Below, in pieces: positions 1 through 8,625 of a stretch of DNA of 64,000 bases. A program made the translations under genes and the position numbers. The DNA is from Streptomyces spirodelae (GTDB lineage: Bacteria > Actinomycetota > Actinomycetes > Streptomycetales > Streptomycetaceae), in assembly GCF_017676385.1 (NCBI RefSeq), contig NZ_JAFFZN010000012.1, positions 1 through 64,000 on the forward strand, written 5' to 3'. The notes beneath the pieces are model-generated. The model was not told the DNA's origin. It made no database searches and saw only the letters and a program-made list of their open reading frames with translations. The first letter of the stretch is position 1. Each line of letters begins with the position of its first letter.

Positions 1-227
1 TGACGCCCGGCCCCTTCTCGTGCGGGGCGCGGGCTGCTGATGGGCTGTCCCGTGCGGTGCGTTGCAGTCTGCGGGCTGTTCTCGGCTGTGGGGGCACCTC
101 CCGGCCGGAGGCTGGGGAGCAGTTCCCCGCGCCCCTGAAGGGGCGCCCCGCAGGGACTGGCAGACTGGTGGGGGTATTCAGAGTCATCGGTGCGGCCCGA
201 GCGCCAGGCGGAGAGACAGAGGACGGC
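1..227. other. Intergenic region upstream of map, with a dispersed repeat
   Basis: The first three bases (TGA) could be the stop codon of a gene left of the window; in streptomycetes adk normally precedes map, but nothing else of it is visible. Bases about 60-150 hold a GC-rich palindromic repeat of the kind scattered between Streptomyces genes. Its 24-base core at 121-144 recurs exactly at 54127-54150, and a 23-base part (114-136) recurs inverted at 13558-13580. No convincing promoter was seen. Confidence 0.6.
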
Positions 228-1064
228 ATGGTGGAGATCAAGACCCCGGAGCAGATCGCGAAGATGCGCGAGGCGGGGCTGGTCGTCGCCGCCATGCACG
301 AGGCATGCGCTCAGGCCGCAGTGCCCGGCGCGACGACCAAGGACCTGGACGAGGTCGCGGCGAAGGTGCTGGCCGATCACGGCGCGAAGCCGAACTTCCT
401 CGGATACGGCGGCTTCCCCGGCAACATCTGCACGTCGGTCAACGATGTCGTCGTCCACGGCATCCCCAGCAAGGACACCGTGCTCAAGGCCGGTGACCTG
501 CTCTCCATCGACGCCGGCGCCATCGTCGACGGCTGGCACGGCGACGCCGCGCTGACCGTCTTCGTCGGCGAGGGCCATTCGGCGGAGCTGCACGAGCTCA
601 GCCGGGTGACTCAGGAGTCCATGTGGGCCGGGATCGCCGCCATGCGCAAGGGCAACAGGCTCGTCGACATCTCCAAGGCCATCGAGAGCTACATCCGCCG
701 CCAGCCGCGCCCGGCGGGCGGCAAGTACGGGATCATCGAGGACTACGGCGGCCACGGCATCGGCTCCCAGATGCACATGGACCCGCACCTGCTGAACTAC
801 GTCGAGCGGCGGCGCGGCAGGGGCCCGAAGCTGGTGCCCGGGATGTGCCTGGCCATCGAGCCGATGGTGAGCCTGGGCACACCTCGCACGCACGTTCTGT
901 CGGACGACTGGACGGTCAAGACGAACGACGGCACCTGGTCCTCGCACTGGGAGCACTCCGTCGCACTGACCGAGCAGGGCCCGCTCGTGCTGACCGCGCG
1001 GGACGGCGGCCGCGCCAAGCTGGCCGAGCTCGGCGTCGAGGCGGCGCCGGACCCGCTGGGCTGA
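228..1064 (+). CDS. map: Methionine aminopeptidase type I
   Basis: A 278-residue cytosolic metalloprotease that removes the initiator methionine from nascent proteins. The pita-bread fold metal ligands are visible: the Asp pair in SIDAGAIVDGWHGDAALT, the His in GGHGIGSQMHMDPHLL, the Glu in AIEPMV and the Glu in SHWEHSVALTE. The frame is open upstream to position 57, but that stretch is repeat sequence. The ATG at 228 gives the usual MVEIKTPEQIAKMREAG start and has a purine-rich AGAGG a few bases upstream. It sits in the conserved adk-map-infA order at the end of the ribosomal protein superoperon. Nothing in the protein looks unusual. Confidence 0.95.
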   Translation: MVEIKTPEQIAKMREAGLVVAAMHEACAQAAVPGATTKDLDEVAAKVLADHGAKPNFLGYGGFPGNICTSVNDVVVHGIPSKDTVLKAGDLLSIDAGAIVDGWHGDAALTVFVGEGHSAELHELSRVTQESMWAGIAAMRKGNRLVDISKAIESYIRRQPRPAGGKYGIIEDYGGHGIGSQMHMDPHLLNYVERRRGRGPKLVPGMCLAIEPMVSLGTPRTHVLSDDWTVKTNDGTWSSHWEHSVALTEQGPLVLTARDGGRAKLAELGVEAAPDPLG

Positions 1065-1116
1065 GACAGCGGTCGCTTCCAGCCCGGTGGATTAACCCCC
1101 TCGCACGACGGGGAGA

Positions 1117-1141
1117 CTCCCCGATTCGTCTATTCGGGGAG
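1117..1141 (+). terminator. Hairpin between map and infA
   Basis: CTCCCCGA (1117-1124) and TCGGGGAG (1134-1141) form a perfect 8-bp stem with a 9-base loop. It fits termination after map or attenuation ahead of infA. There is no long T tract, so termination efficiency is uncertain. Confidence 0.5.
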
Positions 1142-1149
1142 CGGTGTCG

Positions 1150-1155
1150 TAGACT
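1150..1155 (+). promoter_or_regulatory. Possible -10 element for infA
   Basis: TAGACT at 1150-1155 resembles the -10 hexamer of the principal Streptomyces sigma factor. It lies just after the map terminator-like hairpin and about 90 bases before infA. No good -35 sequence is seen at the right spacing. Confidence 0.35.
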
Positions 1156-1242
1156 GGCTCGTCGGCCCAGGTGTACCCGTATGTCACTCGGTGAAGCCAG
1201 GGCCTCCCAGGTAGCCGATCCCGGAAGGTGAAGCGCTCAAGC

Positions 1243-1464
1243 ATGGCCAAAAAACAAGGGGCCATCGAGATCGAGGGCACCGTCGTCGAGTCTCTCCCGA
1301 ACGCGATGTTCAAGGTTGAGCTCCAGAACGGGCACCAGGTCCTCGCGCACATCAGCGGCAAGATGCGGATGCACTACATCCGTATCCTTCCCGACGACCG
1401 GGTCGTGGTGGAGCTCTCTCCCTACGACCTGACGCGCGGACGGATCGTCTACCGCTACAAGTAG
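1243..1464 (+). CDS. infA: Translation initiation factor IF-1
   Basis: A 73-residue S1/OB-fold protein that occupies the ribosomal A site during initiation with IF2 and IF3. The family core is complete: [20 protein letters not shown] at the start, the [20 protein letters not shown] strand region, and the typical RGRIVYRYK end. The ATG at 1243 is chosen over an upstream in-frame start because it gives the canonical N-terminus and follows a GGAAGG ribosome binding sequence. It is followed by rpmJ as in nearly all bacteria. Confidence 0.97.
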   Translation: MAKKQGAIEIEGTVVESLPNAMFKVELQNGHQVLAHISGKMRMHYIRILPDDRVVVELSPYDLTRGRIVYRYK

Positions 1465-1529
1465 ATCGACAGATCGTGCCGGCTTCCCGCTCCCGTGGGG
1501 AGAAGGCCAGACCCGGAGAACCTCACACC

Positions 1530-1643
1530 ATGAAGGTCAAGCCGAGCGTCAAGAAGATCTGCGACAAGTGCAAGGTGATCCGCCGCCACGGCCGGGTCAT
1601 GGTCATTTGCGACAACCTGCGCCACAAGCAGCGCCAGGGCTGA
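1530..1643 (+). CDS. rpmJ: 50S ribosomal protein L36 (bL36)
   Basis: A 37-residue protein beginning [19 protein letters not shown]. Cys11, Cys14, Cys27 and His32 form the zinc ribbon, so this is the zinc-binding (C+) paralogue. Zinc-free copies are typically Zur-regulated and lie elsewhere in streptomycete genomes. It sits 65 bases after infA with an upstream GGAGAA ribosome binding sequence. Confidence 0.96.
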   Translation: MKVKPSVKKICDKCKVIRRHGRVMVICDNLRHKQRQG

Positions 1644-1692
1644 GTAACGACCTGCCTTTCGCAGTTCCTTCGCGCGACGCGAGCAACAGTTG

Positions 1693-1725
1693 TATAAGCA
1701 GGGCCCGACACCGCTGACGGTGTCG
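1693..1725 (+). promoter_or_regulatory. rpsM leader: -10-like TATAAG and a perfect hairpin
   Basis: TATAAG at 1693-1698 resembles a -10 element and suggests rpsM can be transcribed separately from infA-rpmJ. Just downstream CGACACCG (1706-1713) and CGGTGTCG (1718-1725) make a perfect 8-bp stem with a CTGA loop. In other bacteria the leader before S13 of the alpha operon is a target of ribosomal protein S4. Whether this hairpin plays that part here is a guess. Confidence 0.35.
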
Positions 1726-1823
1726 ATACCCCCGGTCGGAGGCCGGGGACCCTCGGCCTCGTTCTGCGAGGCGACGGGAACGGCACTGCTGCAGACCTCC
1801 GACGGAATCATCAGGAGCCATCC

Positions 1824-2204
1824 ATGGCACGCCTCGCTGGCGTCGACCTCCCGCGCGAGAAGCGCGTCGAGGTCGCCCTCACCTACGTCTTCGGCATCGG
1901 CCGCACCCTTGCCCAGCAGACCCTGCGCGAGACCGGGGTCAACCCGGACACCCGCGTGCGGGACCTGGGCGAGGAGGAGATGGTCAAGCTCCGCGAGTAC
2001 GTGGACAACAACCTTCGGGTCGAGGGTGACCTCCGCCGTGAGATCCAGGCCGACATCCGCCGCAAGGTGGAGATCGGCTGCTACGAGGGTCTGCGCCACC
2101 GGCGCGGCCTCCCGGTCCACGGCCAGCGCACCAAGACCAACGCTCGCACCCGTAAGGGCCCGCGTCGCGCCATCGCCGGCAAGAAGAAGCCGGGCAAGAA
2201 GTAG
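1824..2204 (+). CDS. rpsM: 30S ribosomal protein S13
   Basis: A 126-residue protein of the 30S head that contacts 5S/23S rRNA through inter-subunit bridges and the P-site tRNA. It begins [20 protein letters not shown] and contains the helix-hairpin-helix segment [15 protein letters not shown] and the basic tail [20 protein letters not shown] ending in a lysine-rich stretch. Length matches the family. An AGGAG ribosome binding sequence lies shortly upstream. First gene of the rpsM-rpsK-rpsD group. Confidence 0.97.
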   Translation: MARLAGVDLPREKRVEVALTYVFGIGRTLAQQTLRETGVNPDTRVRDLGEEEMVKLREYVDNNLRVEGDLRREIQADIRRKVEIGCYEGLRHRRGLPVHGQRTKTNARTRKGPRRAIAGKKKPGKK

Positions 2205-2271
2205 TCCACACCGGACACGCTGCAAGCGGTCCGCGTAGTAGGACCGACCACCTCACGGGAGTTATCTCTAT

Positions 2272-2676
2272 ATGCCTCCGAAGGGCCGTACGGCCGGCGC
2301 CAAGAAGGTGCGCCGCAAGGAGAAGAAGAACGTCGCCCACGGGCACGCTCACATCAAGAGCACGTTCAACAACACCATCGTCTCGATCACAGACCCCACC
2401 GGCAATGTGATCTCCTGGGCCTCCGCCGGCCACGTCGGCTTCAAGGGCTCGCGGAAGTCGACGCCGTTCGCCGCGCAGATGGCCGCCGAGAACGCGGCGC
2501 GCCGCGCGCAGGAGCACGGCATGCGGAAGGTGGACGTCTTCGTCAAGGGTCCCGGCTCCGGCCGTGAGACCGCGATCCGCTCCCTCCAGGCCACCGGCCT
2601 CGAGGTCGGCTCCATCCAGGACGTCACCCCCACCCCGCACAACGGCTGCCGCCCGCCGAAGCGTCGCCGGGTCTGA
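2272..2676 (+). CDS. rpsK: 30S ribosomal protein S11
   Basis: A 134-residue protein of the 30S platform. It has the characteristic [20 protein letters not shown] segment, [20 protein letters not shown], and the C-terminal [15 protein letters not shown] signature. The ATG follows CACGGGAG by about 10 bases. It lies 67 bases after rpsM and 25 bases before rpsD, consistent with co-transcription. Confidence 0.97.
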   Translation: MPPKGRTAGAKKVRRKEKKNVAHGHAHIKSTFNNTIVSITDPTGNVISWASAGHVGFKGSRKSTPFAAQMAAENAARRAQEHGMRKVDVFVKGPGSGRETAIRSLQATGLEVGSIQDVTPTPHNGCRPPKRRRV

Positions 2677-2701
2677 AACTGAAGTAGGAGATCACAGAAC
2701 T

Positions 2702-3328
2702 ATGGCGCGTTACACCGGGGCCGACTGCAAGCGTTGCCGTCGGGAGAAGCAGAAGCTCTTCCTCAAGGGAGCTAAGTGCGAGAGCGCGAAGTGCCCGATC
2801 GAGATCCGTCCTTACCCCCCGGGTGAGCACGGACGCGGGCGCACCAAGGACTCCGAGTACCTGCTGCAGAAGCGCGAGAAGCAGAAGGCCGCCCGTATCT
2901 ACGGCGTGCTGGAGAAGCAGTTCCGCGGGTACTTCAACGAGGCCAACCGCCAGCAGGGCAAGACGGGTGAGAACCTGCTGCGCATTCTGGAGACCCGTCT
3001 GGACAACGTCGTGTACCGGGCCGGCTTCGCCAAGTCCCGCGACCACGCACGTCAGCTGGTCAAGCACGGCCACATCGCGCTGAACGGTCGCAAGACCGAC
3101 ATCCCCTCGGCGCGGGTGTCCGTCAACGACATCGTCGAGGTCCGCGAGTCCTCCCGTAACCTGACCCCCTTCCAGGTGGCGGCTGCGGAGGCCGGCGAGA
3201 AGACGGTCCCGGCCTGGCTGGAGGCCATCCCGTCGAAGCTGCGGATTCTCGTCCACTCGATGCCCGAGCGCCAGGTGATCGACACCCAGGTGCAGGAGCA
3301 GCTGATCGTCGAGCTGTACTCGAAGTAA
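2702..3328 (+). CDS. rpsD: 30S ribosomal protein S4, zinc-binding type
   Basis: A 208-residue primary 16S rRNA-binding protein that nucleates 30S assembly. Cys9, Cys12, Cys26 and Cys31 form the N-terminal zinc knuckle of the C+ type. The S4 RNA-binding domain follows (LETRLDNVVYRAGFAKSRDH, then QLVKHGHIALNGRK). The start is ATG 2702, 25 bases after rpsK, giving MARYTGADCKRC. Its last 17 codons plus stop (3278-3328) are the first copy of a tandem repeat that extends to 3624. From memory, in S. coelicolor rpsK is followed directly by rpoA and the rpsD gene lies elsewhere and lacks the cysteines, so this arrangement differs from the best-known relative. Confidence 0.96.
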   Translation: MARYTGADCKRCRREKQKLFLKGAKCESAKCPIEIRPYPPGEHGRGRTKDSEYLLQKREKQKAARIYGVLEKQFRGYFNEANRQQGKTGENLLRILETRLDNVVYRAGFAKSRDHARQLVKHGHIALNGRKTDIPSARVSVNDIVEVRESSRNLTPFQVAAAEAGEKTVPAWLEAIPSKLRILVHSMPERQVIDTQVQEQLIVELYSK

Positions 3329-3624
3329 TCGGGTTCGGCTTGTGGCTTCGGCATCTGGCCTGAGGCTGCGCCGTGTGCGTGGCTTGGGGTCCGGGGATCA
3401 TTCCCCGGGGGGTTGCAGCATCGACACCCAGGTGCAGGAGCAGCTGATCGTCGAGCTGTACTCGAAGTAATCGGGTTCGGCTTGTGGCTTCGGCATCTGG
3501 CCTGTGGCTGCGCCGTGTGCGTGGCTTGGGGTCCGGGGATCATTCCCCGGGGGGTTGCAGCATCGACACCCAGGTGCAGGAGCAGCTGATCGTCGAGCTG
3601 TACTCGAAGTAATCGGGTTCGGCT
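3278..3624 (+). repeat. Tandem 142-bp repeat, 2.4 copies, derived from the rpsD 3' end
   Basis: Unit 1 is 3278-3419, unit 2 is 3420-3561 and a partial third unit is 3562 to about 3624. Each begins with the last 51 bases of rpsD including its stop codon. Units 1 and 2 differ at one base that I could see (A at 3363, T at 3505). Each full unit carries a CCGGGG-6-CCCCGG hairpin (3391-3408 and 3533-3550). Copies 2 and 3 have no start codon or ribosome binding site and cannot be genes. After the third copy the sequence runs into the rpoA leader. The near identity points to a recent duplication or to homogenisation. Confidence 0.95.
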
Positions 3625-3641
3625 CCGGGCTCAGTGCCCGG
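3625..3641 (+). terminator. Short hairpin in the rpoA leader
   Basis: CCGGGC (3625-3630) and GCCCGG (3636-3641) form a perfect 6-bp stem with a TCAGT loop directly after the third rpsD-tail copy. It may be the original rpsD/rpoA intergenic hairpin, acting as a weak terminator or RNA-processing element. Confidence 0.4.
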
Positions 3642-3745
3642 AAAGCGGGTGCAGGGCGGTCTTGGCTGTGTTTCGGCCGGGCCGCCCGTACCCTTGCAGT
3701 ACCGGCATCAAATAGCGGTTGCCGAAAACTGGAGGAACACATCTC

Positions 3746-4768
3746 ATGCTGATCGCTCAGCGCCCTTCCCTGACCGAAGAGGTCGTCGACGAGTTCCGCT
3801 CCCGGTTCGTGATCGAACCGCTGGAGCCGGGGTTCGGCTACACCCTCGGTAACTCCCTGCGTCGTACGCTCCTCTCCTCGATCCCCGGCGCTGCTGTGAC
3901 CAGCATCCGGATCGACGGTGTCCTGCACGAGTTCTCGACCGTGCCGGGCGTCAAGGAAGACGTCACCGACCTGATCCTCAACATCAAGTCCCTCGTCGTC
4001 TCCTCGGAGCACGACGAGCCGGTCGTGATGTACCTGCGCAAGCAGGGCCCCGGCCTGGTCACCGCCGCGGACATCGCGCCGCCGGCCGGTGTCGAGGTGC
4101 ACAACCCCGACCTGGTCCTGGCCACCCTGAACGGCAAGGGCAAGCTGGAGATGGAGCTGACCGTCGAGCGCGGTCGCGGCTACGTCTCCGCCGTGCAGAA
4201 CAAGCAGGTGGGCCAGGAGATCGGCCGGATTCCGGTCGACTCCATCTACTCGCCGGTTCTCAAGGTCACCTACAAGGTCGAGGCGACCCGTGTTGAGCAG
4301 CGCACCGACTTCGACAAGCTGATCGTCGACGTCGAGACCAAGCAGGCCATGCGGCCGCGTGACGCCATGGCGTCCGCCGGTAAGACACTGGTCGAGCTGT
4401 TCGGCCTGGCGCGCGAGCTCAACGTCGACGCCGAGGGCATCGACATGGGCCCGTCGCCGACGGACGCCGCGCTCGCGGCAGACCTGGCGCTGCCGATCGA
4501 GGAGCTGGAGCTCACCGTTCGCTCGTACAACTGCCTCAAGCGCGAGGGCATCCACTCCGTGGGTGAGCTCGTGGCGCGTTCCGAGGCGGACCTGCTGGAC
4601 ATCCGCAACTTCGGTGCGAAGTCCATCGACGAGGTCAAGGCGAAGCTCGCCGGTATGGGTCTCGCGCTGAAGGACTCGCCTCCCGGGTTCGACCCGACGG
4701 CTGCGGCTGACGCCTTCGGTGCCGACGACGACGCGGACGCGGGCTTCGTGGAGACCGAGCAGTACTGA
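3746..4768 (+). CDS. rpoA: DNA-directed RNA polymerase alpha subunit
   Basis: A 340-residue subunit that dimerises to start core assembly. The N-terminal domain (about 1-230) has the assembly motif [20 protein letters not shown]. The C-terminal domain (about 250-320) has the helix-hairpin-helix DNA/activator-binding segment with [20 protein letters not shown] and [16 protein letters not shown]. The C-terminus is acidic, as in streptomycetes. GGAGG at 3731-3735 fixes the start at ATG 3746; upstream in-frame codons lie in the leader. The gene lies 417 bases after the rpsD stop, behind the tandem repeat. Confidence 0.98.
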   Translation: MLIAQRPSLTEEVVDEFRSRFVIEPLEPGFGYTLGNSLRRTLLSSIPGAAVTSIRIDGVLHEFSTVPGVKEDVTDLILNIKSLVVSSEHDEPVVMYLRKQGPGLVTAADIAPPAGVEVHNPDLVLATLNGKGKLEMELTVERGRGYVSAVQNKQVGQEIGRIPVDSIYSPVLKVTYKVEATRVEQRTDFDKLIVDVETKQAMRPRDAMASAGKTLVELFGLARELNVDAEGIDMGPSPTDAALAADLALPIEELELTVRSYNCLKREGIHSVGELVARSEADLLDIRNFGAKSIDEVKAKLAGMGLALKDSPPGFDPTAAADAFGADDDADAGFVETEQY

Positions 4769-4782
4769 GCACGTCCTGAACG

Positions 4783-4808
4783 ATGGGGGCTCCGACCGGA
4801 GCCCCCAT
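4783..4808 (+). terminator. Strong hairpin between rpoA and rplQ
   Basis: ATGGGGGCTCC (4783-4793) pairs perfectly with GGAGCCCCCAT (4798-4808) across a 4-base loop. It could terminate part of the rpoA transcripts or stabilise their 3' ends. Just downstream the 14-mer CCTGACACGGCCGG occurs twice, at 4820-4833 and 4849-4862. Confidence 0.65.
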
Positions 4809-4887
4809 GACCCCCGGTACCTGACACGGCCGGGACTGCCGCCGGTGCCTGACACGGCCGGTGCAGGAACAACAAAGGAGAGACACC

Positions 4888-5394
4888 ATGCCGAAGCCCA
4901 CCAAGGGTCCCCGTCTGGGCGGCAGCGCCGCGCACCAGAAGGCGATGCTGGGCAACCTGGCGACCGCGCTGTTCGAGCACGGCCGCATCACGACGACCGA
5001 GGCGAAGGCCCGCCGCCTGCGTCCGGTCGCCGAGCGCCTGATCACCAAGGCGAAGAAGGGCGACCTTCACAACCGCCGTCAGGTCATGCGCACGATCCTG
5101 GACAAGGGCGTCGTCCACACGCTCTTCACCGAGATCGGCCCGCGGTACGAGAACCGTCCCGGTGGCTACACCCGCATCACCAAGATCGGCCCGCGTCGTG
5201 GCGACAACGCCCCGATGGCGGTCATCGAGCTGGTGGAGCCGCTGACGGTGCAGCAGCAGGCGGTCGGCGAGGCCGAGGCGGCGACCAAGCGTTCCGCGAA
5301 GGACGCCGCTGGTGACGAGGCCGTCGCCGAGCTGAAGAAGGAGTCGGCCGAGGAGTCCGCGGAGCCCGCCGAGGGCGAGTCCAAGGAAGCCTGA
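4888..5394 (+). CDS. rplQ: 50S ribosomal protein L17
   Basis: A 168-residue protein lining the 50S exit-tunnel side. The conserved core [20 protein letters not shown] and [20 protein letters not shown] is followed by [11 protein letters not shown] and [21 protein letters not shown]. An acidic, Ala/Glu/Lys-rich tail of about 45 residues follows, common in actinobacterial L17. The start at ATG 4888 is supported by AAGGAG at 4875-4880. Confidence 0.97.
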   Translation: MPKPTKGPRLGGSAAHQKAMLGNLATALFEHGRITTTEAKARRLRPVAERLITKAKKGDLHNRRQVMRTILDKGVVHTLFTEIGPRYENRPGGYTRITKIGPRRGDNAPMAVIELVEPLTVQQQAVGEAEAATKRSAKDAAGDEAVAELKKESAEESAEPAEGESKEA

Positions 5395-5406
5395 ACCGGC
5401 AGACTG

Positions 5407-5437
5407 AGCGGGCCCGCCCCATCGGGGTGGGCCCGCT
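5407..5437 (+). terminator. Rho-independent-type terminator after rplQ
   Basis: AGCGGGCCCGCCCC (5407-5420) pairs with GGGGTGGGCCCGCT (5424-5437): 14 pairs including one G-U across a 3-base loop, followed by TTCGCTTT. It lies only about 20 bases before truA, so truA needs readthrough or its own promoter. Confidence 0.75.
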
Positions 5438-5457
5438 TTCGCTTTGGAGGGTGTCGC

Positions 5458-6288
5458 ATGGTGCGGATTCGGCTGGACCTGGCCTATGACGGGCGGGAGT
5501 TTTCCGGGTGGGCGCGACAGCGCGGGCAGCGGACGGTCCAGGGGGAGATCGAGGACGCGCTGAGGGTGGTGCTGCGGCAGAGCGAGACGCCGGAGCTGAC
5601 CGTCGCCGGACGTACCGACGCGGGGGTGCACGCGCGAGGACAGGTCGCCCACGTCGAGCTGCCGGCCGAGGTGTGGGCCGAACACGGTGAGCACCTGCTG
5701 CGCCGCCTCGCGGGGCGGCTCCCGATGGATGTCCGGGTGTGGCGGCTGAGTGAGGCCCCGCCCCACTTCGACGCCCGGTTCTCGGCGGTCTGGCGCCGGT
5801 ACGCGTACCGCGTCACCGACCATCCGGGCGGCGCCGACCCGCTGCTGCGCGGACATGTGCTGTGGCACAACTGGCCGCTGGACGTCGACGCCATGAACGA
5901 GGCCGCCCGCGGGCTGCTGGGGGAGCACGACTTCGCGGCGTACTGCAAGAAGCGCGAGGGCGCGACGACGATCCGCACGCTGCAGCGGCTGGAGTGGGTG
6001 CGCCGCCCCGACGGGGTGCTGGAGGCGACGGTGCAGGCGGACGCGTTCTGCCACAACATGGTCCGCTCCCTGGTGGGCGCCATGCTCTTCGTCGGCGACG
6101 GCCACCGCCCTCCGGAGTGGCCCGCGAAGGTGCTGGCCGCGGGCGTACGGGACTCGGCCGTCCATGTCGTACGCCCCCACGGCCTCACCCTGGAGGAGGT
6201 CGCCTACCCGCCGGACTCGGAGCTGGAGGCCCGCAACCTGGCCTCCCGCAACAAGCGGACGCTGCCGGGCGTGGCGGGCTGCTGCTGA
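5458..6288 (+). CDS. truA: tRNA pseudouridine(38-40) synthase TruA
   Basis: A 276-residue enzyme converting uridines 38-40 of the tRNA anticodon arm to pseudouridine. The catalytic Asp54 lies in [15 protein letters not shown]. Other family segments are [20 protein letters not shown] at the N-terminus, [12 protein letters not shown] and [21 protein letters not shown] at 5446-5450 precedes the ATG at 5458; GTG 5461 is the alternative start. The gene follows rplQ as in most actinobacteria. Confidence 0.95.
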   Translation: MVRIRLDLAYDGREFSGWARQRGQRTVQGEIEDALRVVLRQSETPELTVAGRTDAGVHARGQVAHVELPAEVWAEHGEHLLRRLAGRLPMDVRVWRLSEAPPHFDARFSAVWRRYAYRVTDHPGGADPLLRGHVLWHNWPLDVDAMNEAARGLLGEHDFAAYCKKREGATTIRTLQRLEWVRRPDGVLEATVQADAFCHNMVRSLVGAMLFVGDGHRPPEWPAKVLAAGVRDSAVHVVRPHGLTLEEVAYPPDSELEARNLASRNKRTLPGVAGCC

Positions 6289-6341
6289 GAAGCCCGGTCC
6301 TGCTCCAGCCCCTGCCTCGGCTCACCTTCTCCGGTCCTGCC

Positions 6342-7253
6342 TCAGTTGCCCTTCGCGGCTGCCTCCGACTGCTCCTTGCCGCGTTTGAGAACCCGCGCAT
6401 AGGCGTAGTTGGAGCCGTCCAGCGCGGCCTGCTGGGCCTTCTTGTCGCTCGCGCCCGAGGGCTGCCCGTTGGTGCGGCCCGCGATGGTGAAGTACGCGTA
6501 CCGGCCCAGGGAGTTCGCCGTGGTGCGGCAGGTGACCGTGCGGCAGAAGTCGGGGACGTCGCCCCCGGGGAGGGCCACCAGGTTGGGCTGGTACTCCTTC
6601 TTGACCTTCTCGGCGGTCCTGGCGTCCTTGAAGACGGCGATACCCACCGTGACGGCGAGGTCCTTGTTCGTATAGGTGGCGCGGTAGAGCGCCGTGCAGT
6701 TGTTACGCGTCAGTACGGGGCCCAGGCCCGCGTGGGCGGCCTCCGCGCAGTTCTTGCTGGTGTCCGTCTTGGCCAGCTTGTAGGGGTGGCCGTTGATGGT
6801 GACGCGCTCGGTGGGGTACAGCGTCTTCGCGCTGAGCGGCGCCTTGTCCCGCTTGACGTCCGAGATGAAGTCCCGGGGTGGCGGCGGGGGCGGCGGCTCG
6901 TCCTTGAAGGTGGGCTCGGGCGCGTCGCTGGTCGGGGAGACGTCCTTGGCCGGGGGCAGCGAGTCCGAGGGCTTGTCGGAGGCGCCCGAAGAGCCGTCCT
7001 CGTTGACGACGGCCACCGCGACGATGCCGGCGATGGCGGCGGTGGCCAGCGCCCCGCCGCCCGCCATCAGCCAGCGGCGGCGCCGGGCACGGCTGCGCTC
7101 GGCCTGCTCGGCGAGGGCCGCCCAGTCGGGGCCCGGGCCCCCTGGGCCCGAACCACCGGGACCCGCGGAGTTCCAGCCCTCGGGGTTCCCTCCGGAGTTC
7201 CACCCGGATCCGCCTTGGGACCCCCACCCGGGTCCCCCCTGCCCAAAGCTCAT
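6342..7253 (-). CDS. Membrane-anchored protein of unknown function
   Basis: 303 residues. The N-terminal 45 residues are Gly/Pro/Ser/Trp-rich ([16 protein letters not shown] and similar). A basic RSRARRRRW stop-transfer segment leads into one transmembrane helix at about 63-84 ([19 protein letters not shown]). Next come a Ser/Pro linker with a run of seven prolines (about 122-128) and an exported domain of about 170 residues with four or more cysteines ([33 protein letters not shown]) that could form disulfides. I recall such proteins beside rplM in streptomycetes but know no function. It is convergent with truA and its promoter faces that of rplM. Confidence 0.8.
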   Translation of the reverse strand: MSFGQGGPGWGSQGGSGWNSGGNPEGWNSAGPGGSGPGGPGPDWAALAEQAERSRARRRRWLMAGGGALATAAIAGIVAVAVVNEDGSSGASDKPSDSLPPAKDVSPTSDAPEPTFKDEPPPPPPPRDFISDVKRDKAPLSAKTLYPTERVTINGHPYKLAKTDTSKNCAEAAHAGLGPVLTRNNCTALYRATYTNKDLAVTVGIAVFKDARTAEKVKKEYQPNLVALPGGDVPDFCRTVTCRTTANSLGRYAYFTIAGRTNGQPSGASDKKAQQAALDGSNYAYARVLKRGKEQSEAAAKGN

Positions 7254-7553
7254 GGGCGCATCCTATTGCGCCTCGTACACGGTCGGCGCAGGCGTGGTCG
7301 GAACGTGACAATCGTGGGTACGGGCCGCCTCCGGACGGGGAGCGTTTTGACCCTTGAGGGTGCGGGTCGGTACTCTACTGGTTCGTTGTGTGTATTGGCT
7401 TGCCTGTTCTCACGTGGGGGGCTATACACCGGCCTACCGGTCGATGACCAGCGATCAGCATGCGGATGCGTCACCGCATGCGATCTTGCCTGTCGTGATC
7501 TGCCTGGTTGGCCCTGTCAGGACCCAATCACTGAAGAAGCGAAGGCTACGACC
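7254..7553 (+). promoter_or_regulatory. rplM-rpsI promoter and leader
   Basis: This 300-base gap holds a probable promoter: TTGACC at 7347-7352 and TACTCT at 7371-7376, spaced 18. That implies a leader of about 170 bases. Inside the leader GCATGCGG (7458-7465) and CCGCATGC (7474-7481) form a perfect 8-bp stem. Ribosomal protein L13 autoregulates through its mRNA leader in other bacteria, so this hairpin may be part of such a control element; that is inference only. Confidence 0.5.
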
Positions 7554-7997
7554 GTGCGTACGTACAGCCCCAAGCCTGGCGACATTCAGCGCCAGTGGCA
7601 CGTCATCGACGCCCAGGACGTCGTCCTCGGCCGTCTGGCCTCCCAGGCCGCCACCCTGCTGCGCGGTAAGCACAAGCCCGTGTACGCGCCTCACATCGAC
7701 ACCGGTGACTTCGTCATCATCATCAACGCCGACAAGGTGCACCTCTCGGGCAACAAGCGCATCCAGAAGATGGCCTACCGGCACTCCGGCTACCCGGGTG
7801 GTCTGCGGTCCGTCCGCTACGACGAGCTGCTGGAGAAGAACCCGGAGAAGGCCGTGGAGAAGGCCGTCAAGGGCATGCTCCCCAAGAACTCCCTGGGCCG
7901 TCAGATGCTCTCGAAGCTGAAGGTCTACGCGGGCGACCAGCACCCCCACGGTGCGCAGCAGCCCGTGCCGTTCGAGATCAGCCAGGTCGCGCAGTAA
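7554..7997 (+). CDS. rplM: 50S ribosomal protein L13
   Basis: 147 residues, an early 50S assembly protein. The sequence starts [20 protein letters not shown], with the conserved [20 protein letters not shown] and [18 protein letters not shown] and [13 protein letters not shown]. The frame stays open for about 560 codons upstream, but that is an artefact of base composition. GTG 7554 gives the family N-terminus and follows GAAGG. Co-transcribed with rpsI, 42 bases downstream. Confidence 0.96.
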   Translation: MRTYSPKPGDIQRQWHVIDAQDVVLGRLASQAATLLRGKHKPVYAPHIDTGDFVIIINADKVHLSGNKRIQKMAYRHSGYPGGLRSVRYDELLEKNPEKAVEKAVKGMLPKNSLGRQMLSKLKVYAGDQHPHGAQQPVPFEISQVAQ

Positions 7998-8039
7998 GTC
8001 CGGCCACCCCCTACGACTGAAGAGAAGCTGAGGAGAATC

Positions 8040-8543
8040 GTGGCCGAGACCACCGCTGAGACCCCCGTCGAGGGTGTCGAGGAGTACACGACCGAGACCC
8101 CCGAGGCCCCGGAGGAGTACACCTCCGAGTCCCTCGCCTCCCGGTTCGGCGACCCGCAGCCGGCCGCCGGCACCGGTCGCCGCAAGAACGCCATCGCCCG
8201 CGTCCGGATCATCCCGGGCTCCGGTCAGTGGAAGATCAACGGTCGCACCCTCGAGGGCTACTTCCCCAACAAGGTGCACCAGCAGGAAGTCAACGAGCCG
8301 TTCAAGGTCCTGGAGCTGGACGACCGCTACGACGTGGTCGCCCGTATCTCCGGCGGCGGCATCTCGGGCCAGGCCGGCGCCCTGCGCCTCGGTGTGGCCC
8401 GCGCGCTGAACGAGGCGGACGTGGACAACAACCGCGGCCCGCTCAAGAAGGCCGGCTTCCTCACGCGTGACGCCCGCGCGGTCGAGCGCAAGAAGGCCGG
8501 TCTCAAGAAGGCCCGTAAGGGCACGCAGTACAGCAAGCGCTGA
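8040..8543 (+). CDS. rpsI: 30S ribosomal protein S9
   Basis: 167 residues; the C-terminal tail reaches the P-site tRNA. An acidic extension of about 40 residues (many Thr, Glu, Pro) precedes the S9 core [20 protein letters not shown], followed by [19 protein letters not shown] and the basic tail ending GTQYSKR. The start is GTG 8040 with GAGGAG at 8030-8035. Confidence 0.96.
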   Translation: MAETTAETPVEGVEEYTTETPEAPEEYTSESLASRFGDPQPAAGTGRRKNAIARVRIIPGSGQWKINGRTLEGYFPNKVHQQEVNEPFKVLELDDRYDVVARISGGGISGQAGALRLGVARALNEADVDNNRGPLKKAGFLTRDARAVERKKAGLKKARKGTQYSKR

Positions 8544-8577
8544 CCCGGCGCTCGCTGGAGCGAAAGACGGCAGCCCG

Positions 8578-8618
8578 GATGCCCCGTCGGCACCTCACCT
8601 CGGTGCCGGCGGGGCATC
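8578..8618 (+). terminator. Terminator after rpsI
   Basis: GATGCCCCGTCGGCACC (8578-8594) pairs with GGTGCCGGCGGGGCATC (8602-8618): 17 pairs with one G-T mismatch/wobble and a 7-base loop. It is 35 bases after the rpsI stop. Confidence 0.85.
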
Positions 8619-8625
8619 GGTCGTT

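Noticed and set aside
3420-3624. Second and third copies of the rpsD end as possible genes
   Set aside because: They contain only 17 codons and a stop, with no start codon or ribosome binding site.
5862-7553. Open frame running about 560 codons upstream of rplM
   Set aside because: It covers truA in another frame and the opposite-strand membrane protein gene, has no family resemblance, and the L13 N-terminus begins at GTG 7554.
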